A program made the translations under genes and the position numbers. Source: Asterella californica (taxonomy: Eukaryota > Streptophyta > Marchantiopsida > Marchantiales > Aytoniaceae). From it: a stretch of 64,000 nucleotides of DNA. Each line of letters opens with the position of its first letter. Position 1 is the first letter of the stretch. The stretch is taken from contig JAYKYS010000002.1 in the NCBI GenBank assembly GCA_036924285.1, positions 47,445,501 to 47,509,500 on the forward strand, given 5' to 3'. The notes under the pieces are model-generated. The model saw only the letters and a list, made by a program, of their open reading frames with translations, had not been told where the DNA came from and ran no database searches. This document shows, one piece after another, positions 23,501-35,865 of the stretch.

Positions 23501-25270
23501 AGCCACTTCGTAGTTGAAACAAAAGATTTCCTGAAATAGTCATGATCCTTGTGGCCGCTCAGACCATCTAAAACATGACACTGCACGTACTGCAAAGCAA
23601 ACACACCGTAAAAAGCACGAGATATCCGGCAGACTCCAGTACATTGCTTCGAAAATGACATAGAACTCAGGTCAAACCTGAGTTAGCTTTGACTTTGCTT
23701 CCAGAACCGAGAAAACTCAGGAAGTTCAAGTGTTCTACATTCTTGGCTCGAGTTTGCAGTTGTATGGTTACCTTTGGATAAGCTTAAGGTGGACAGTGGA
23801 TTTGGGATCGAAAGCATCAATAAGACGATATGCATCGGTGAGCTGCATATTTCCCCAAAGCACATGGTACTGCTGACTGCTTAGACCTTTGCATCTTCTG
23901 ATCATGAGTCTCTTACAGTGTTGTCCAGGCAATGCCATGTCTTCAGCCAACTCATGACGCCATGGACTTGGAATTCTAGTTGTCTGAAGACTTGTGTAAC
24001 TCTTACGGCACTTGAAATAGCTGAAGATAAAGTTGTGTTGTGTTCTGGGAATTTTGAGGTTCTGGACATATTCCATCCACGAAGGTCGTCCATATCACGT
24101 GGATTGGCATATGGACTTTCTAATCGGAAATAGATCCTTGCTGTGGTTTGGAGGTGCCAGTTAGCTGGAGTTGCAACTGCAGGTGGCATAGAGCACAGAA
24201 ACAATACGACCGAGTTCATGGCATGGTATATGCATCAGCAGACCTCAGCTGGCAAAGGATACAGACCTTCACGAGCCTAAAAGTCCGGACTTGTCAAACA
24301 GCCACATTCCAAATCCGAGTACGGTGTCAAGGCCATATTATATTGACTGCAGAATTTGAAACTGAGAAAACATGCTTCTTTTCTCATGATGAAAATCTGT
24401 CTGAATGAAGGTAATTAACCTCATCAGGTGTTTTGCACAATCAGACCTCCAAGCATACTTGAAAAATGTGATCTGTGCATCTGGGAGGATAGGGTGTCCA
24501 CCCAGCCCACAATCCATAACGTTGTGAGTGACAGTTAATTCTAAGTGTGACTAAGAGACAGCTCGAGAACCCTCACCAACGTACTCAGTCAGTTGTATGG
24601 GAACACTTACAATAACGGAGACACAGCGTGGTGTGACATATTGGTTCTCGTGCAATCTTTAGCCTGCAATCCGGCCGAACTGGGACCGGGTCTTGGAGGT
24701 AAAATCACGGGGGGAAAGGATTTTGCTTTTAACAATAATCTCTTACTCGGATAGAGTAGTTGACCGGCGGTGGGCTGAATGATCCAGACTGGGAGGGGGA
24801 ATTAACTGCTATTGATAAACGTGGAGCTAATGTAACCCTGAAGTAAACTAGACATGCGGGGTCACTTCCTTACTTATAAGTTCTCTACTCTGCATCTTAA
24901 CTGGGTCAGGCCGTTGGGGAAGCTTTGAAGGTAAGAATCCATATCCATATCACAATATGCCAGTAATACCAAAAGTCTTCTTTCTATGCTTCCACACCTT
25001 CATGTCCATGTGCCAGAGATACTCATCCAGAATATCTACCAAGTAAGGCCCCAGGCGCACATACCAGTTTTGGTTTAAAAACTAGGAGATTTCTTTTATT
25101 TCCGAACCGGAGCTCATATTTAAAGTTTTTATAAACTTTTCTTCCTAAGTAACTTGGATATATGATGTAGGCGTACGTGTAAATTGAAGTTTTTGTATTT
25201 TTTAGACACGTAGCACAAAGTCATCATTTTTTGGCCCTTTAAGTATACAGTCATCATCTTTTTGGCAGAA
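20585..25270. other. Unassigned intergenic DNA
   Basis: No gene is recognised. Open frames at plus 22984-23517 (177 codons), minus 23281-23661 and minus 23768-24219 overlap each other on opposite strands; none resembles a family I know. Around 21785-21805 the minus strand holds a tRNA-like B-box (GGTTCAATCC) without a foldable tRNA. A foldback module pair lies at 21434-21532 (listed separately). The segment at 20.9-21.3 kb is AT-rich. Confidence 0.4.
21434..21532. repeat. Diverged pair of foldback modules
   Basis: GAGTTTGATTAGG...AAACTC (21434-21500) encloses ATTTATTTATCTAATCC and AGATAGGTAATAAAT. It is followed by a second inverted repeat with GCATATTT...GAATATATATGC and a GAGGAGGTGAATAT right half (to 21532). 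The order and half-site wording match the modules at 2.2, 31.2 and 41.0 kb, with more mismatches. Confidence 0.5.
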
Positions 25271-25627
25271 ATTGGCTTGATCACACCCCAGTAGGTTCTG
25301 TGAGCTTGATCATACCCCTCTTAACGATGTATGGCTTGATCACACCCCTGACTTGCTATTGCCTGTAAAACCAGTCACTTTGTGATGTTACTTACATGTG
25401 AGACTGTACATATTAAAGGAATGAGAATATGGACAGTCTAAGTGTCTTTAATGTTAAATATTTTGACTTACAGTGATATTTAGTCAAGATTGAAAGTACT
25501 AAAATGATGAACCAAAGAAAAAATGATTGATTCTACTGTCAATAACTCATAAGGGTATGATCAAACAACCAAACGTTAAGAGGGGTATGATCAAGCACAA
25601 CAATTGTATTGGGGGTATGATAAAGCC
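25271..25627. repeat. Inverted-repeat element with three TGATCA-centred motifs in each arm
   Basis: The left arm has GCTTGATCAYACCCC at 25275, 25304 and 25334 (29-30 bp apart). The right arm has the reverse complement GGGGTATGATCAAGC-type motif at 25553, 25582 and 25611 (29 bp apart). The arms also share the sequence between motifs (CATACCCCTCTTAACG / CGTTAAGAGGGGTATG). About 200 bp of AT-rich sequence separates them. There is no coding capacity. It may be a non-autonomous transposable element of MITE type, or a duplicated array of protein binding sites; target duplications were not identified. Confidence 0.65.
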
Positions 25628-28205
25628 AATTTTTGTCTTTTTGGACATTCTTGTACTGAATCATGTGCGGGAAGAAGTCCATGTAACTAAATATATTACA
25701 CTTACACACATGTTCAAACTTTTCTTCCCAAACTACTTGGAGAGGGTACCCCGTAGAAACCACCAATGTGCGTGGACTTTTGAGCTCCAAAAGCTGCTAG
25801 ATACGCCTGCTTCCTTTATTACGGAATCTAGAAGAGTAATATATTTCCACTACAAAAATGTATTTACGACTAGGGGCTAATGACTCCTTGTGATAGATGT
25901 GAGAAATCCAACTGATTGCCTATCTAGTCTTCGTTATGTCATTTGCTTATCTCAGCTAACTCTGTGTGGGTTTACTATAGAGCTTATCATTCAAAGTGAT
26001 CATATGTTCTAGAAGAGGAATCTTGAATATTATCAAACAAATGTCAGTTAAGACACTTAGAGCATCTCCACCTATATAGAGATAAATACCTCCTTATCTC
26101 AGATGAAGAATGAAAGATCTTTTAAGAGAGGAATTTCTCCATCGCACTCTTTAAATGGATCTCTAAATAATCTCAAAAACTCAAACCTTTTCAAAACTAC
26201 CAAAAATTGTTCTTCAAACGGTTTGATATGGGATCAAGGGGTCTTTATTATAATCTTTAATAATTTACTTGATCTTGCAAACCTTGGCACATTTCAGAGT
26301 CCACACCTTGCAAAAGAACAGACTAGTGGAGAGATAATGATACATATATGTTCTCGAAATCAAATCCAAATGAGTCTGTGTCGGAAAGGATATTCTGAGA
26401 TCATTTCGAATTAACATCTGCTTGAACCAAGAGCATGAGACACGAGATTCTAATTACTCCTCACTAAAAAATAGAGTTAGTAGTACTTTATTATTATTAC
26501 ACCCCACCACCCCCCCACCACAACACCAGGTACCGTTAGCGCCAGTAGTACAGAAGAAGATGAAACCTATCAAGTTAGAGAAGAAGGACGTATCTTACCG
26601 TCTAAACAGGCACTCAAAGATCTCCGGCGGAATGCCAGATAATGCCGCGAGTGACTCACTCCTACCCGTGATCTCACTCTTGCAGGCGACGCGTAGAGAC
26701 AGATCAGATCCTGACGGGCGGATGTAATCAGGATCAGTCCAGTCAGCCCAGATCGGCAAACGTACCGGGTGAGACTTTCCAGATGACGATGGATGGTGGT
26801 GGCAGAGCAAGACCTCAGCAATCACTGCCAGCTGGTGTACAGTATGGGATTTATATGTATGCCAGGAACCGGAAACGCGGCGGCGCACGACGGCGAGGTC
26901 CCGGCAAATGCATGGCATGACCGCTGCCGCTTTTGCGGCGTGGTTCGGCAACGCTACATACGAGCATGGACCGGTGGTTCGATCATTCGGTCTCGAATCT
27001 CATAGTTTGTCGCCTCATTGCTATCCGTGTCAAATGTGTATCAAGTTATACAGTACAAGGTTAAATATATATCAAGGTTACAGATCTCCTTCTGAGGGTC
27101 TCAACCTCAAGTAACTGTCTATCGCCCCTACATGGTTTCAGTCGGCTGGCTAATAATCCAGTTACAAGCAGTAGGGAATACTTACTAAATGTTTATCCTT
27201 TGGCAAGTTTTTGATTTTGACGGAACCAAAAATTGTCCTAGGCCCAATCAGTTGCCCACTGTACCGCAGAATTACCGGCTCTAGCAGCAGATCCACCACC
27301 GGGTGCTTCTCTTGTAGTTAATTTATGATTTAATTTGCGAGAACATTTGTGGTTATACATTAATGCACATTAGGAGAAAACACGTTTGTTGGTTCGATAG
27401 GAGATATTTTTATGCTGGAGGCAAGTGATACCTATAATTTATACTTCTAGTTTTTTTTTAATTCACGGTCCGAATGTAAGGATGTGCAGCCTTGTTTATA
27501 TGAAGGTTCTGGAACTCTTCATCATAAACATGGATGTCTTTTATTTAGAGTATTGATCTCATCTCATTCTTGATATAACCTAATCAGTTGTGAGAAGCAA
27601 TGTGAAGTGAAATAATATAACATTTTTCTTTTTCTCTCTTAGTGTCATCAGGAGAAAAGTCATATCAAATGTATTGTGCATGCATATTCAACCTATGCGA
27701 GGTTCGAGTCCGATCAGCTGCCGGGAACATAAATCCAACGGTAAATATTTCACGCCAAGGGAAGTCATCTTCGCGCGGTTCTTTTTACGGCCTGCTATAA
27801 ATTTCTTCCAAAGAAAGTTACAAAGCTTCGTTTACATTTCGTACTCCCCTTGCCGTTTTCACCGCGATAAATACAATGCCCCAAGGAAAAAGACGACAAT
27901 GTGCTACTATAACTTTATTCAAAATATTTGGAACCGTATACAGGATCTATATAAGCTAAGATCTGTGCCTGCTTGCACAGTAGTAGGTTCTAACAGAATA
28001 ATAACTTCTGTCTCGACAGTATCAACAGGCATCCCAAACCTGCATGCAAGTTTTCTTTCGCTGCTGTATACTGCTACAGACCTCTGAAACAACCAAGCCG
28101 AAAGCAGCCTTCTAACTGTACACTACTAATAGGGTCCGCTGTACACTGCAAAGGTGAAAAACACGAAAAATACGGTACTAGAAACATGTAGTCCAAATGT
28201 GTACT
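25628..28205. other. Unassigned intergenic DNA
   Basis: No gene is recognised with confidence. On the minus strand at 26595-26951 there is an open frame ending in ALSGIPPEIFECLFRR next to a GTAAGA splice-donor-like site, weakly like the start of an F-box, but no partner exon was found. GC is higher at 26.5-27.0 kb than on either side. The stretch near 26.06-26.3 kb begins GAGCATCTCCAC, a sequence type common in plant small transposons, but no ends were found. Confidence 0.35.
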
Positions 28206-30047
28206 CTATGTGAAGTCGACTAAGACTGTGGTGCATGCTCTCTCCGACCCAGTCGGTCTCAGAAAGACGTCTGCTAGTGGCACATACTCGAGAAGGGACT
28301 GCATCGTTCGCGGTTCCTCGCAGTGAGATCTGGGCTGGCTGTCTGGACGAGGTACGCTTCCAGGTCTATCTTCACGTCCGTTCTCGACTCCACCTCCATC
28401 TTTATCTCCGTTATCGACTACGTCCATGTACTTACATGTACAATGAGCACACTTGCGCTGCTCTTGCCAAAAGAAGATATTCTGGATATCTTCAAGTGTT
28501 ACGTGCTCCGGATATACAAAAGATTTTCATAAATAATCAACTCTGCGAACTTGAATCCCAGTCTGCATTAACCACCGGGGCGAAGCAGAATACTTTTTCT
28601 TTTCTATCATTCCTCAAAGACAGCTACTAAAAGTAACTAAGAGAGGATGACTGCTTTTATACTTATTATACTGCAGTGCACGCGCTAGGATATTACCATA
28701 ACTGAACTCAACATGATTTTTAGTATCACAAGCACCCAACAGCGTATGCAACTCTTTGTCATCTATGAGCATACTCTCATAGACGTTTTTCATATGCACG
28801 TGATGATGATCCTCGACCTCGTCCTTCATACAATACCCAATCATCCCAATGTAAGTGTGCAACCCCTTGTTAGTTAGTCCCTTCACACAGATCTCTGCGC
28901 CTACGGGACGTTGTTGACTCCAGCCCAAGGCGGACATAATCCGCTTTTTCACCTCCTAGCATGATTTCGCAGATATGGCTATCACACCTTGCTAGTGCAA
29001 GTGCAGCAGTGCGCTCCTCTTTCCATTGAGAAAATGCCAGAAGAGCATTGGGATTGAAGAAACTGCTGCAGCATGGCGAAATAAGACAAGTCCAAATCCC
29101 CCCCCCCCCAGTTCGGCATACTGTAACGGAGAGCTCTAACGTCTTGTAGCTAGGGGGCGTCGATTTCTTTGCCCTCGCTTATCTCCGAAGGAACATTCAA
29201 GCGGGCCGACTCTGGAAAATAAGACAGAGATATAAAAACACTCAGAATGCAGTATAGAGCAAACACAGGACAGGTTACGAGAATGATAGATTAGGTGAAT
29301 AGTAGGGCGCAGAAAGTTACTGCTCATTTCTATGTAATACCTAAGATAAGAGAACATTCGGAAGAACCTGTCCTTAAGGATTATCCGGTACCCGTCGTCA
29401 GTGGTTCTCAAATACATGAACGGACCGGATAGAGCCGAGAAGGAGCGGCTGACCTTTACGAAATTGCCATCGACTAGGAAGTGTGACGGATGCTGAGAGA
29501 ATAAGAAATCTAAGTAAATACAAAAGCAGTGAAATCGAAAAAGAATAAGTCTCTCATGAAAAGCTACGACTGTAGCACGAGAGGACAGCAGCTCATCCAA
29601 AGATGGAAGAGGTAACGAGTAGCCGTCAGGAATGTACAGAACATTTGTACTATAACACGACTCTCCAACAGAAGACACTGAGACAAGACTGAGTGCATTA
29701 TCGAAAACGGACTCCCAGTCTGGTATGGCGTCAAGATCCACGGCGGTCATTAGAACGCTTTTTCTCTCATCATCGAGTTCAAAAGAGGGCAGGGAGAGCG
29801 AAGTATCTCTAACCGTGGAAGAATGATAAAGCAGCGAGGAAATGAGAACGTACACCGTCGGATCCACATGATGCGCAGAGCCGAGTAAGCGAAAAACTAC
29901 GACGGCAGCAGCACGAAGGCACCTCAAAGAAAAACACTGACACGAAAGAAAGCAGCAAAACTGAAAAAGAAAGTCAACAAGCAAAGAAACCAAACCACCG
30001 ACTGCACAGCGACATCGAGAAGAAGAAGACGGCCACCAGCTCGACAT
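28206..30047 (-). pseudogene. Decayed Rep-like (HUH endonuclease type) gene, copy 1
   Basis: Read on the minus strand, an open frame of about 300 codons (30047 to 29136) carries an N-terminal region with SGPFMYLRTTDDGYRI and FSYLR. After frameshifts a second segment (about 29060-28206) carries ICVKGLTNKGLHTY, then GMIGYCMKD and KNHVEFSYGNILARALQYNKY. The same order of motifs is found on the plus strand at 36.6-38.1 kb, so this is a repeated gene. The GYCMKD box has the Y-x-x-K-D form of the catalytic tyrosine motif (RCR motif III) of HUH Rep proteins. A histidine motif II could not be recognised with certainty. TGA codons at 28614-28616 and 28527-28529 interrupt the frame, and similarity continues after both. 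I infer a remnant of a Rep-encoding transposon such as a Replitron; a Helitron or an endogenised rolling-circle replicon are alternatives. Confidence 0.5.
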
Positions 30048-30540
30048 CGGCTGTCACTGCAAGCAACAGAACCTGCACCATCTCGGGAAGCCTCGTCAGT
30101 TCTCATTACAAAAAAATTGAACAGCGATAGCAAATGAGAAAACATACCGAACAAAGAAATGAAAACAAATCGAGAGCGCAGATCGACGGCAACAAGAACG
30201 ACAGTCCCGCTGCCGTTCGACCACGAAAACAACACCAAGCAAAGAAAAGTGCCAGTCCAAAGCGACGGTAATGAAAAGAAGAAAAAGAAACCAAGGAAAA
30301 GAAACCGCGAGCCGAGAGCGACGACGACGAGAAGAGTGGCCTCCACCGTCGAATCACTCATCTGACGTCAGTCCTCTCGATGAAACATGACCAAAGTACC
30401 AAGAGTTCTCCAATTGTCAAAAATCCTCCCTCCAATTCGAGAAGCTGACACACCGAAACTACCAACAGAGGTCACGGTCAATTCCAGAACGTGGAAGACA
30501 AAACAACAGGTCTCCAATGCAAGAAGGCGATAACGCATGC

Positions 30541-30760
30541 GAGAGAACGAGAACGCGACTACACGCACAACAACACCCTCTCCGAACTCACCACTAACCT
30601 AAACGGTAGCCAGCATCGCGGACGGACTAAAACAAAACATCGAGGTAACACATAGAACTGGCAGAGAAAATGAAAACCGAAGTCGAATGAAAATCCCATC
30701 TCCGAAGTCGGCACTAACCTAAACGGTAGCACCGCGGACCAAGATGAGATTAAGTGTCAG
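30541..30760. repeat. 120-bp tandem duplication 5' of Rep-like copy 1
   Basis: CACTAACCTAAACGGTAGC occurs at 30592 and again at 30712, 120 bp apart, within longer similar sequence (CTCCGAA-TC before it, GCGGACC after it). It lies upstream of the minus-strand Rep-like remnant. Just beyond is a perfect 9-bp hairpin (30841-30862, GTTTTACTG/CAGTAAAAC). Whether these belong to the element end is unknown. Confidence 0.6.
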
Positions 30761-31196
30761 ATGTGTTCTATAATCCTTGCAGATTATAGATGTGTTGTGT
30801 TGTATGACGTCGGACCATATTTTAGAACGTCATATTTTTTGTTTTACTGTATTCAGTAAAACCGATCAACACATTTTTTAAAAGTTATTTATGATTCTAT
30901 TTTTTATTTAGTTTTCATATGCAAAAAGTCTATGTTTTCATGGACACACATGTTTGGATCAAATGTGTTTCACGCAATTAGAAATATTTGATTCTTTGTA
31001 CTCAATGAATTCAGACATGCACCATAAATATTATGATGAAATCATACTAGAGACATCAAAAAATGTTCCACGGGTGGAAAAAGATGAACGATAATTTTTA
31101 ATTAAAAAGAATAAGAAAGCTGAGATCAAATCTGAAGTTGTGTGTGTATCAACGCAAGTGCAACCATTCATTTTCACACTCTGATATGTAACTTCC

Positions 31197-31300
31197 TTGC
31201 ATATTCACCTCTTTCAAGTTAAGAAGAAAGGAATATGCAAAGAGCTTTAATTTATGTCATAACCATTCGTCTTGGAAGATTTAGACAACAAATTAAAGCT
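31197..31300. repeat. Pair of foldback modules
   Basis: The first hairpin (31197-31240) has arms TTGCATATTC / GAATATGCAA with an inner CCTCTTTC/GAAAGG part. The second (31243-31300) has arms AGCTTTAATTT / AAATTAAAGCT around CATAACCATTCG. Order and wording match the fourth and fifth hairpins at 2237-2340. Confidence 0.72.
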
Positions 31301-31402
31301 TATAAATCAGAAATACTTCTACTCGTGGAAGTTAGAGATTTTTATATCAAACAAATATTCTATTTTCAGGAGGCATTTATGAGTTTTGTATAGCTTGAGT
31401 GA

Positions 31403-32428
31403 TGTTACGATCCTCGTTTTCAAGATCGGACACAGACATGAACAACACAACGCTAGTGGACTTGTGCTAGGTTGTGAACGCTACAAGCAAGATTTAACAG
31501 TCAAGAACAAATGAACCAAGTTGAAATATTGCATTTGGGCGTAAGGGTCTATCCAGATGAATGCGGACCCAAGAGTGCAAATCTGAAAATAGACTGAAAT
31601 GCAAGTCTGAGACATGAGTCCGAGTGGATCGGGACATGGGCCTGGATGCTGATCTGAACCACAAGATCCCTATCTGACGCTAGACCACGGTTCCTCCGAA
31701 AAAAGTTGTGTTAGAGCTCTAGTGACGTTTTGGATCGTGGACGGAGCTCTACGTAAGATCTCAATGAGAGTGAGATATCATTGTAAAGGTCTCGGTGAGA
31801 GCTTTCTGGTGATACCAGAAGTCCTTGACTGACACTGGAGTTAAGAATAATGACCGATCCTGTGATCAGATTGTGATATAATTTTAAGGGATCAAAACCA
31901 ATCCTTAAAATTAGGTGGATCACGACGAGTCATTCGACCTCAGAGTTTGACGAACGGACTCTAAGAGCATGAGGTGATGGTTGGATCAATATCAAGACGC
32001 ATTCCAGTTCAGATATGAGCGTCTGGACTTGGGAAGAACTCAAGGATTGGAGCAAGACTAGGGAACGAGACGGCGGATCCGACCACAGTTCAAGAACTTG
32101 GACCCAGACGAACATCACGGACGAGTGAACCATTAGGTGTGCTAGAGACACCATTCAAGACCCTAGACTTTATGAAAAGTCCGTCTCATGTCACGTGGTG
32201 ACTTGCTCATGTAGTGAAATCAACCTAGTCGATTCTAGATCAACACTTAGAGAATGTTGAGTTTGAGAGTTAGAGAGATAGCCCAACTCTAGTCAAAACC
32301 AAAACAAGATAAAGATAAGTGGTGCATGAACGTTAACGTGTGGTTGTGGTTTGTAAGTTAGCATTGTGAGTTTCACGACGTACTGAGCAAGTCTTTCGTT
32401 GGGACAACAAGACGATATGTGTGTGAAA
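31403..32428. repeat. Degenerate solo LTR of the element 1 family
   Basis: The segment aligns along its whole length with the element 1 LTR (start TGTTACGATCCTC against TGTCGCGCCCCTC; end GATATGTGTGTGAAA against GGTAGGTGCGCGAAA). It is flanked by AGTGA on both sides (31398-31402 and 32429-32433), so it is a complete solo LTR left by recombination. Most differences from the young LTR are C to T or G to A, often at CpG or CHG, and about 60 bp around the TATA region are missing. It is far older than element 1. Orientation follows the plus strand. Confidence 0.88.
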
Positions 32429-32433
32429 AGTGA

Positions 32434-35340
32434 ACATGTGTAATCAAGTTACTAAATGAGATCTAAATTTAATACTCTAAAGTTAACATTTTAAATGTAG
32501 AAAAGCTAACTTTGACTGAAGTAACCATTTGCAAACCCTGTCCTCCTGACTTTGTGCTTTTCATTGCATTTTTCACTAATCTTCATTTTTCGCTTAAGGC
32601 TAACACCTCGTGACTTTACGCTCTACACTGCATTTTTCACTAAATTATTTCACTAAAGCTTGTTGTCAGCAAATTATTGATGATTATTTTCGTAATCTGT
32701 TAAACGTTTATCTTTTTTCTTCTTGTTCTTCAGTGTAGTTTGGATGCATATTCACATCCCTTCAGAGACGTCGTTACTTGTGCTACAAAGAATGATTATC
32801 TGTGAGAGTGAGTTAAAAAGATCCTTTGTTACTCATCCACCCATATATTAACAGTGTCTTGGTAGAGACATGTTATTTGTGAAGTTTTTCATGAACTCTC
32901 TTTCAAGTGTTACAGAACTGTGGGTGTGTTTCAAATTGTTAAAGGTCAATCAGAGAGTTGAAGATTTATTATTGAGCGACCGTATTTAACCTTCAAGTCT
33001 TATTGTTACGGAGCTAGAAGTTTATAAAATGTTGTAAACTGAAAAAAAGGAACAAACAACTGTCTTAATTTCAACTTCATCGTCGAGAATATGCCGAGAA
33101 TGATAGAGAATGCACAAAACTAACAATTCATGCATGTTTCGTCAAACACGGCATATTCGAGAGCGGCAAGATGTACCTTCTCAAATTTACTCCTCGTAGT
33201 AATAGATATATCTTTTGTCTCCATTTCGAACTTGTACTTCGTGTGTTCTTGCATCATGAGATATCAATATTCTCAAATAAATACTGATTTAAATCAATTC
33301 TCTCTTTCTCACTATAGCGCGCAGATGTCTCAAAACAATTATCTATAATGAAACTGGCATGATGGTCTCGAGGTCATTTTATTAGCCAAACTTACATGAA
33401 CTTAAAAAATTTAGTGCTTTCACATAGTGAAATAGAAGATATGGATTGTCCTCAGTGCAAATAATGTTATTTATATTTTAAAAACTTATTGTGGATCGTT
33501 GTGTAATTTTTTCAAGAGTCATTGATATAGTAGTTATCGATAACTCTAATTTGATAATTCTTATATATGTGAAAATATATGTAACACTAAAATTTATAAG
33601 AAAATGGTCGATTTATATGTCTTAGTATAAGTATATAGCTAATTATCTTTATATAAAGATTTTTATTATTTATAACTGTTTTGAAATTTAGTTAATATAA
33701 TAAATATAGGATAAAATCAAGTGATACTCTTTTAAATTCTATATTTTTAAAGCTGCAGTTTAAGAATTTGTGAGTATGGGATATCATTTCTGGTTTTATA
33801 TATAAATATATAAATATACAAATAAATTATTATATTTTTTTGTAGAGTATGTATATAGTTTATACAAGATATGCATTATTGATAATTTCAGTAAAAATAC
33901 AAGTACCATCTGAAGAAAACATAAGATTGCTCGTCCAAGCACCCACGGACATCAACTCAGTGACAATTATGCTGGCAATGTCACTATAACAACAGAAGTT
34001 CATGTTAGATTAAACTGAGTGTCAATAAAGAAAACATCACAAATAAGTCAAGTTGACAATATAAGTGCAATATGGATTCGAAGAATTATCTTAACTTCGT
34101 ACTATAAATTGCAAAGAGTTATACGATGCAATATAAATAGATCATGTTGTCGTTAAACACGAGAGAGATAACGCGACCAGCATATGAGTGTATCACATTG
34201 ACTATTTAAGTATTGAAGTTCAGAGTGAAAAAACAATGAAAGATAGAATTGTATAAGACGTAAAACGGACCTGCCATGCAAATATGTCATTAGGTTTATT
34301 AGTTTATTGTTACTTGATTAAAAGTTGATATAGTTACATATTTCACATCAAAACATCAACAATATATTATTTAAAAATGATATACTACAAATGTTACAAA
34401 GAAGACGACAAGTCATTATGTAGTACTATCCATTACCAAGTAATACCAACTACATACCTCACATGCAAACGCCGTCAATTATAACAATAGGAAAAAAGGA
34501 GGACAACGCTGCAACATATTTCACAAGCAAACACCAACAATAAAACAATATGTAAAATAAGATATACAATCAACGTGATAAAAAAGCTGTATACCAACGT
34601 GATAATATCGTTACCAACTATATGCATCACAAACAAACTTCGTCAATATAGCACAAGCAATAATGAGGACATACAATTAGCATGAAAAAAACTATCTTAG
34701 CAATTAAGATCACCAATAGCATAAAAGAACATGGTCATATATGCAACCCATAGAATATAATGAGAAACTGATCTACGATGATTGACTAGATGTTAAAATT
34801 TATTGTATTTAGATCAATCATATTTTAGTAGATTGAAGTACAACTGCATGGACAATTACAGAACATTTGCATATTAGAAATTTTTTTATTTAAGCATTAA
34901 TAATAACATCAAGTGAAATGAACACAATCATAATAAGCATGTCCACTAAACAAACATATGGAGAGATGTTGGTCCGTGTGTCAATTTAGAACAAAATTAT
35001 AAAACAAAACATATGGATAATTTTGAAGACTACTCTTTGCTCTCAAATTTTGTTGGGCTTTCTAAGATATCTTTGTGCGCATTCACATTGATTCTCGAGA
35101 ATAGCAAAGATAAGAATTATTAGCAAAGATTGCATGTAACATGAACTCATGTAGAAAAGAAAAAGAAGTACAAGCATAGAGAAAATCAAACACAATGAAT
35201 ATCCTTCCCCATGGTCTTGTATAGAGAACGTTAAGCAGAAAAATATTCAATATGAGGGACGCAAACTCAAGAATACCGTAAGGATATTTTTGAAAAATGA
35301 GTAACACGTGTCGTATATTTTATTTTAGCAAGTAGCAAGA
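32434..35340. other. AT-rich spacer without genes
   Basis: This long AT-rich stretch is full of TATATA and ATAA runs, especially 33.4-33.9 and 34.3-34.9 kb. I see no coding potential or RNA gene. The composition changes sharply near 35340, where the more balanced, CpG-containing sequence around Rep-like copy 2 begins. Confidence 0.55.
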
Positions 35341-35599
35341 AAGCAGTCACGCGTTACTCGGTGGCTGTACACGCGACAGCTAGCCACGAGAAATCACGGA
35401 CGCTTGGCATGCGAGAGAAGAGCATCACTATTTGCGGCTCTCTTCGTTTCGAGACTTTGCAGGCTAGCTTCGTCATTTGTTCTTCGCAGCTCTCGTTCTC
35501 GATTATCTTCGTGGTTTGTCGTTCGTAGCTCTCATTCTCGATTCTTTCGTGCTTTCTCTTTCGTCTCATTGGTAGGTTCTTGTCGTTCATGCGGCTGAG

Positions 35600-35865
35600 A
35601 GCAAATCGACAGCCGATCTTGCAGTGAAGGTTGTGCGCTTGGATTTGTGAGAGGACGAAAGAGAAATTGGTCAGCAAATTAGATTGATTGGATGCGCGGT
35701 AGTTAGAACCGCGAACGCGCGGCAGGGATGATAGCAAATCGACAGTCATCATGACGTGAAGGTTGCGCGATTGGATTTGGGAGAGGACGAAAGAAAAACC
35801 GATCAGCAAATCAGACCGACTGCATGCACGGTAGCTACAACTGAGGACGCGTGGTAGGTTAACCA
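35600..35865. repeat. 133-bp tandem duplication 5' of Rep-like copy 2
   Basis: Two units begin AGCAAATCGACAG at 35600 and 35733. They share GTGAAGGTTG, TTGGATTTG-GAGAGGACGAAAG and a TAGTTAGAACCGCG / TAGCTACAACTGAG end. This resembles the tandem duplication upstream of copy 1 in position and size, but not clearly in sequence. Confidence 0.7.

Noticed and set aside
22984..23517. 177-codon plus-strand frame and overlapping minus-strand frames up to 24219
   Set aside because: No family resemblance, frames overlap on opposite strands, and no splice structure was found to support a gene.
26595..26951. Possible minus-strand exon ending ALSGIPPEIFECLFRR before a GTAAGA site, weakly F-box-like
   Set aside because: A single weak motif and no partner exon; insufficient for a gene call.
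27700..27725. GGTTCGAGTCC, a perfect B-box match
   Set aside because: The flanks do not form a T-stem or acceptor stem, so this is chance.
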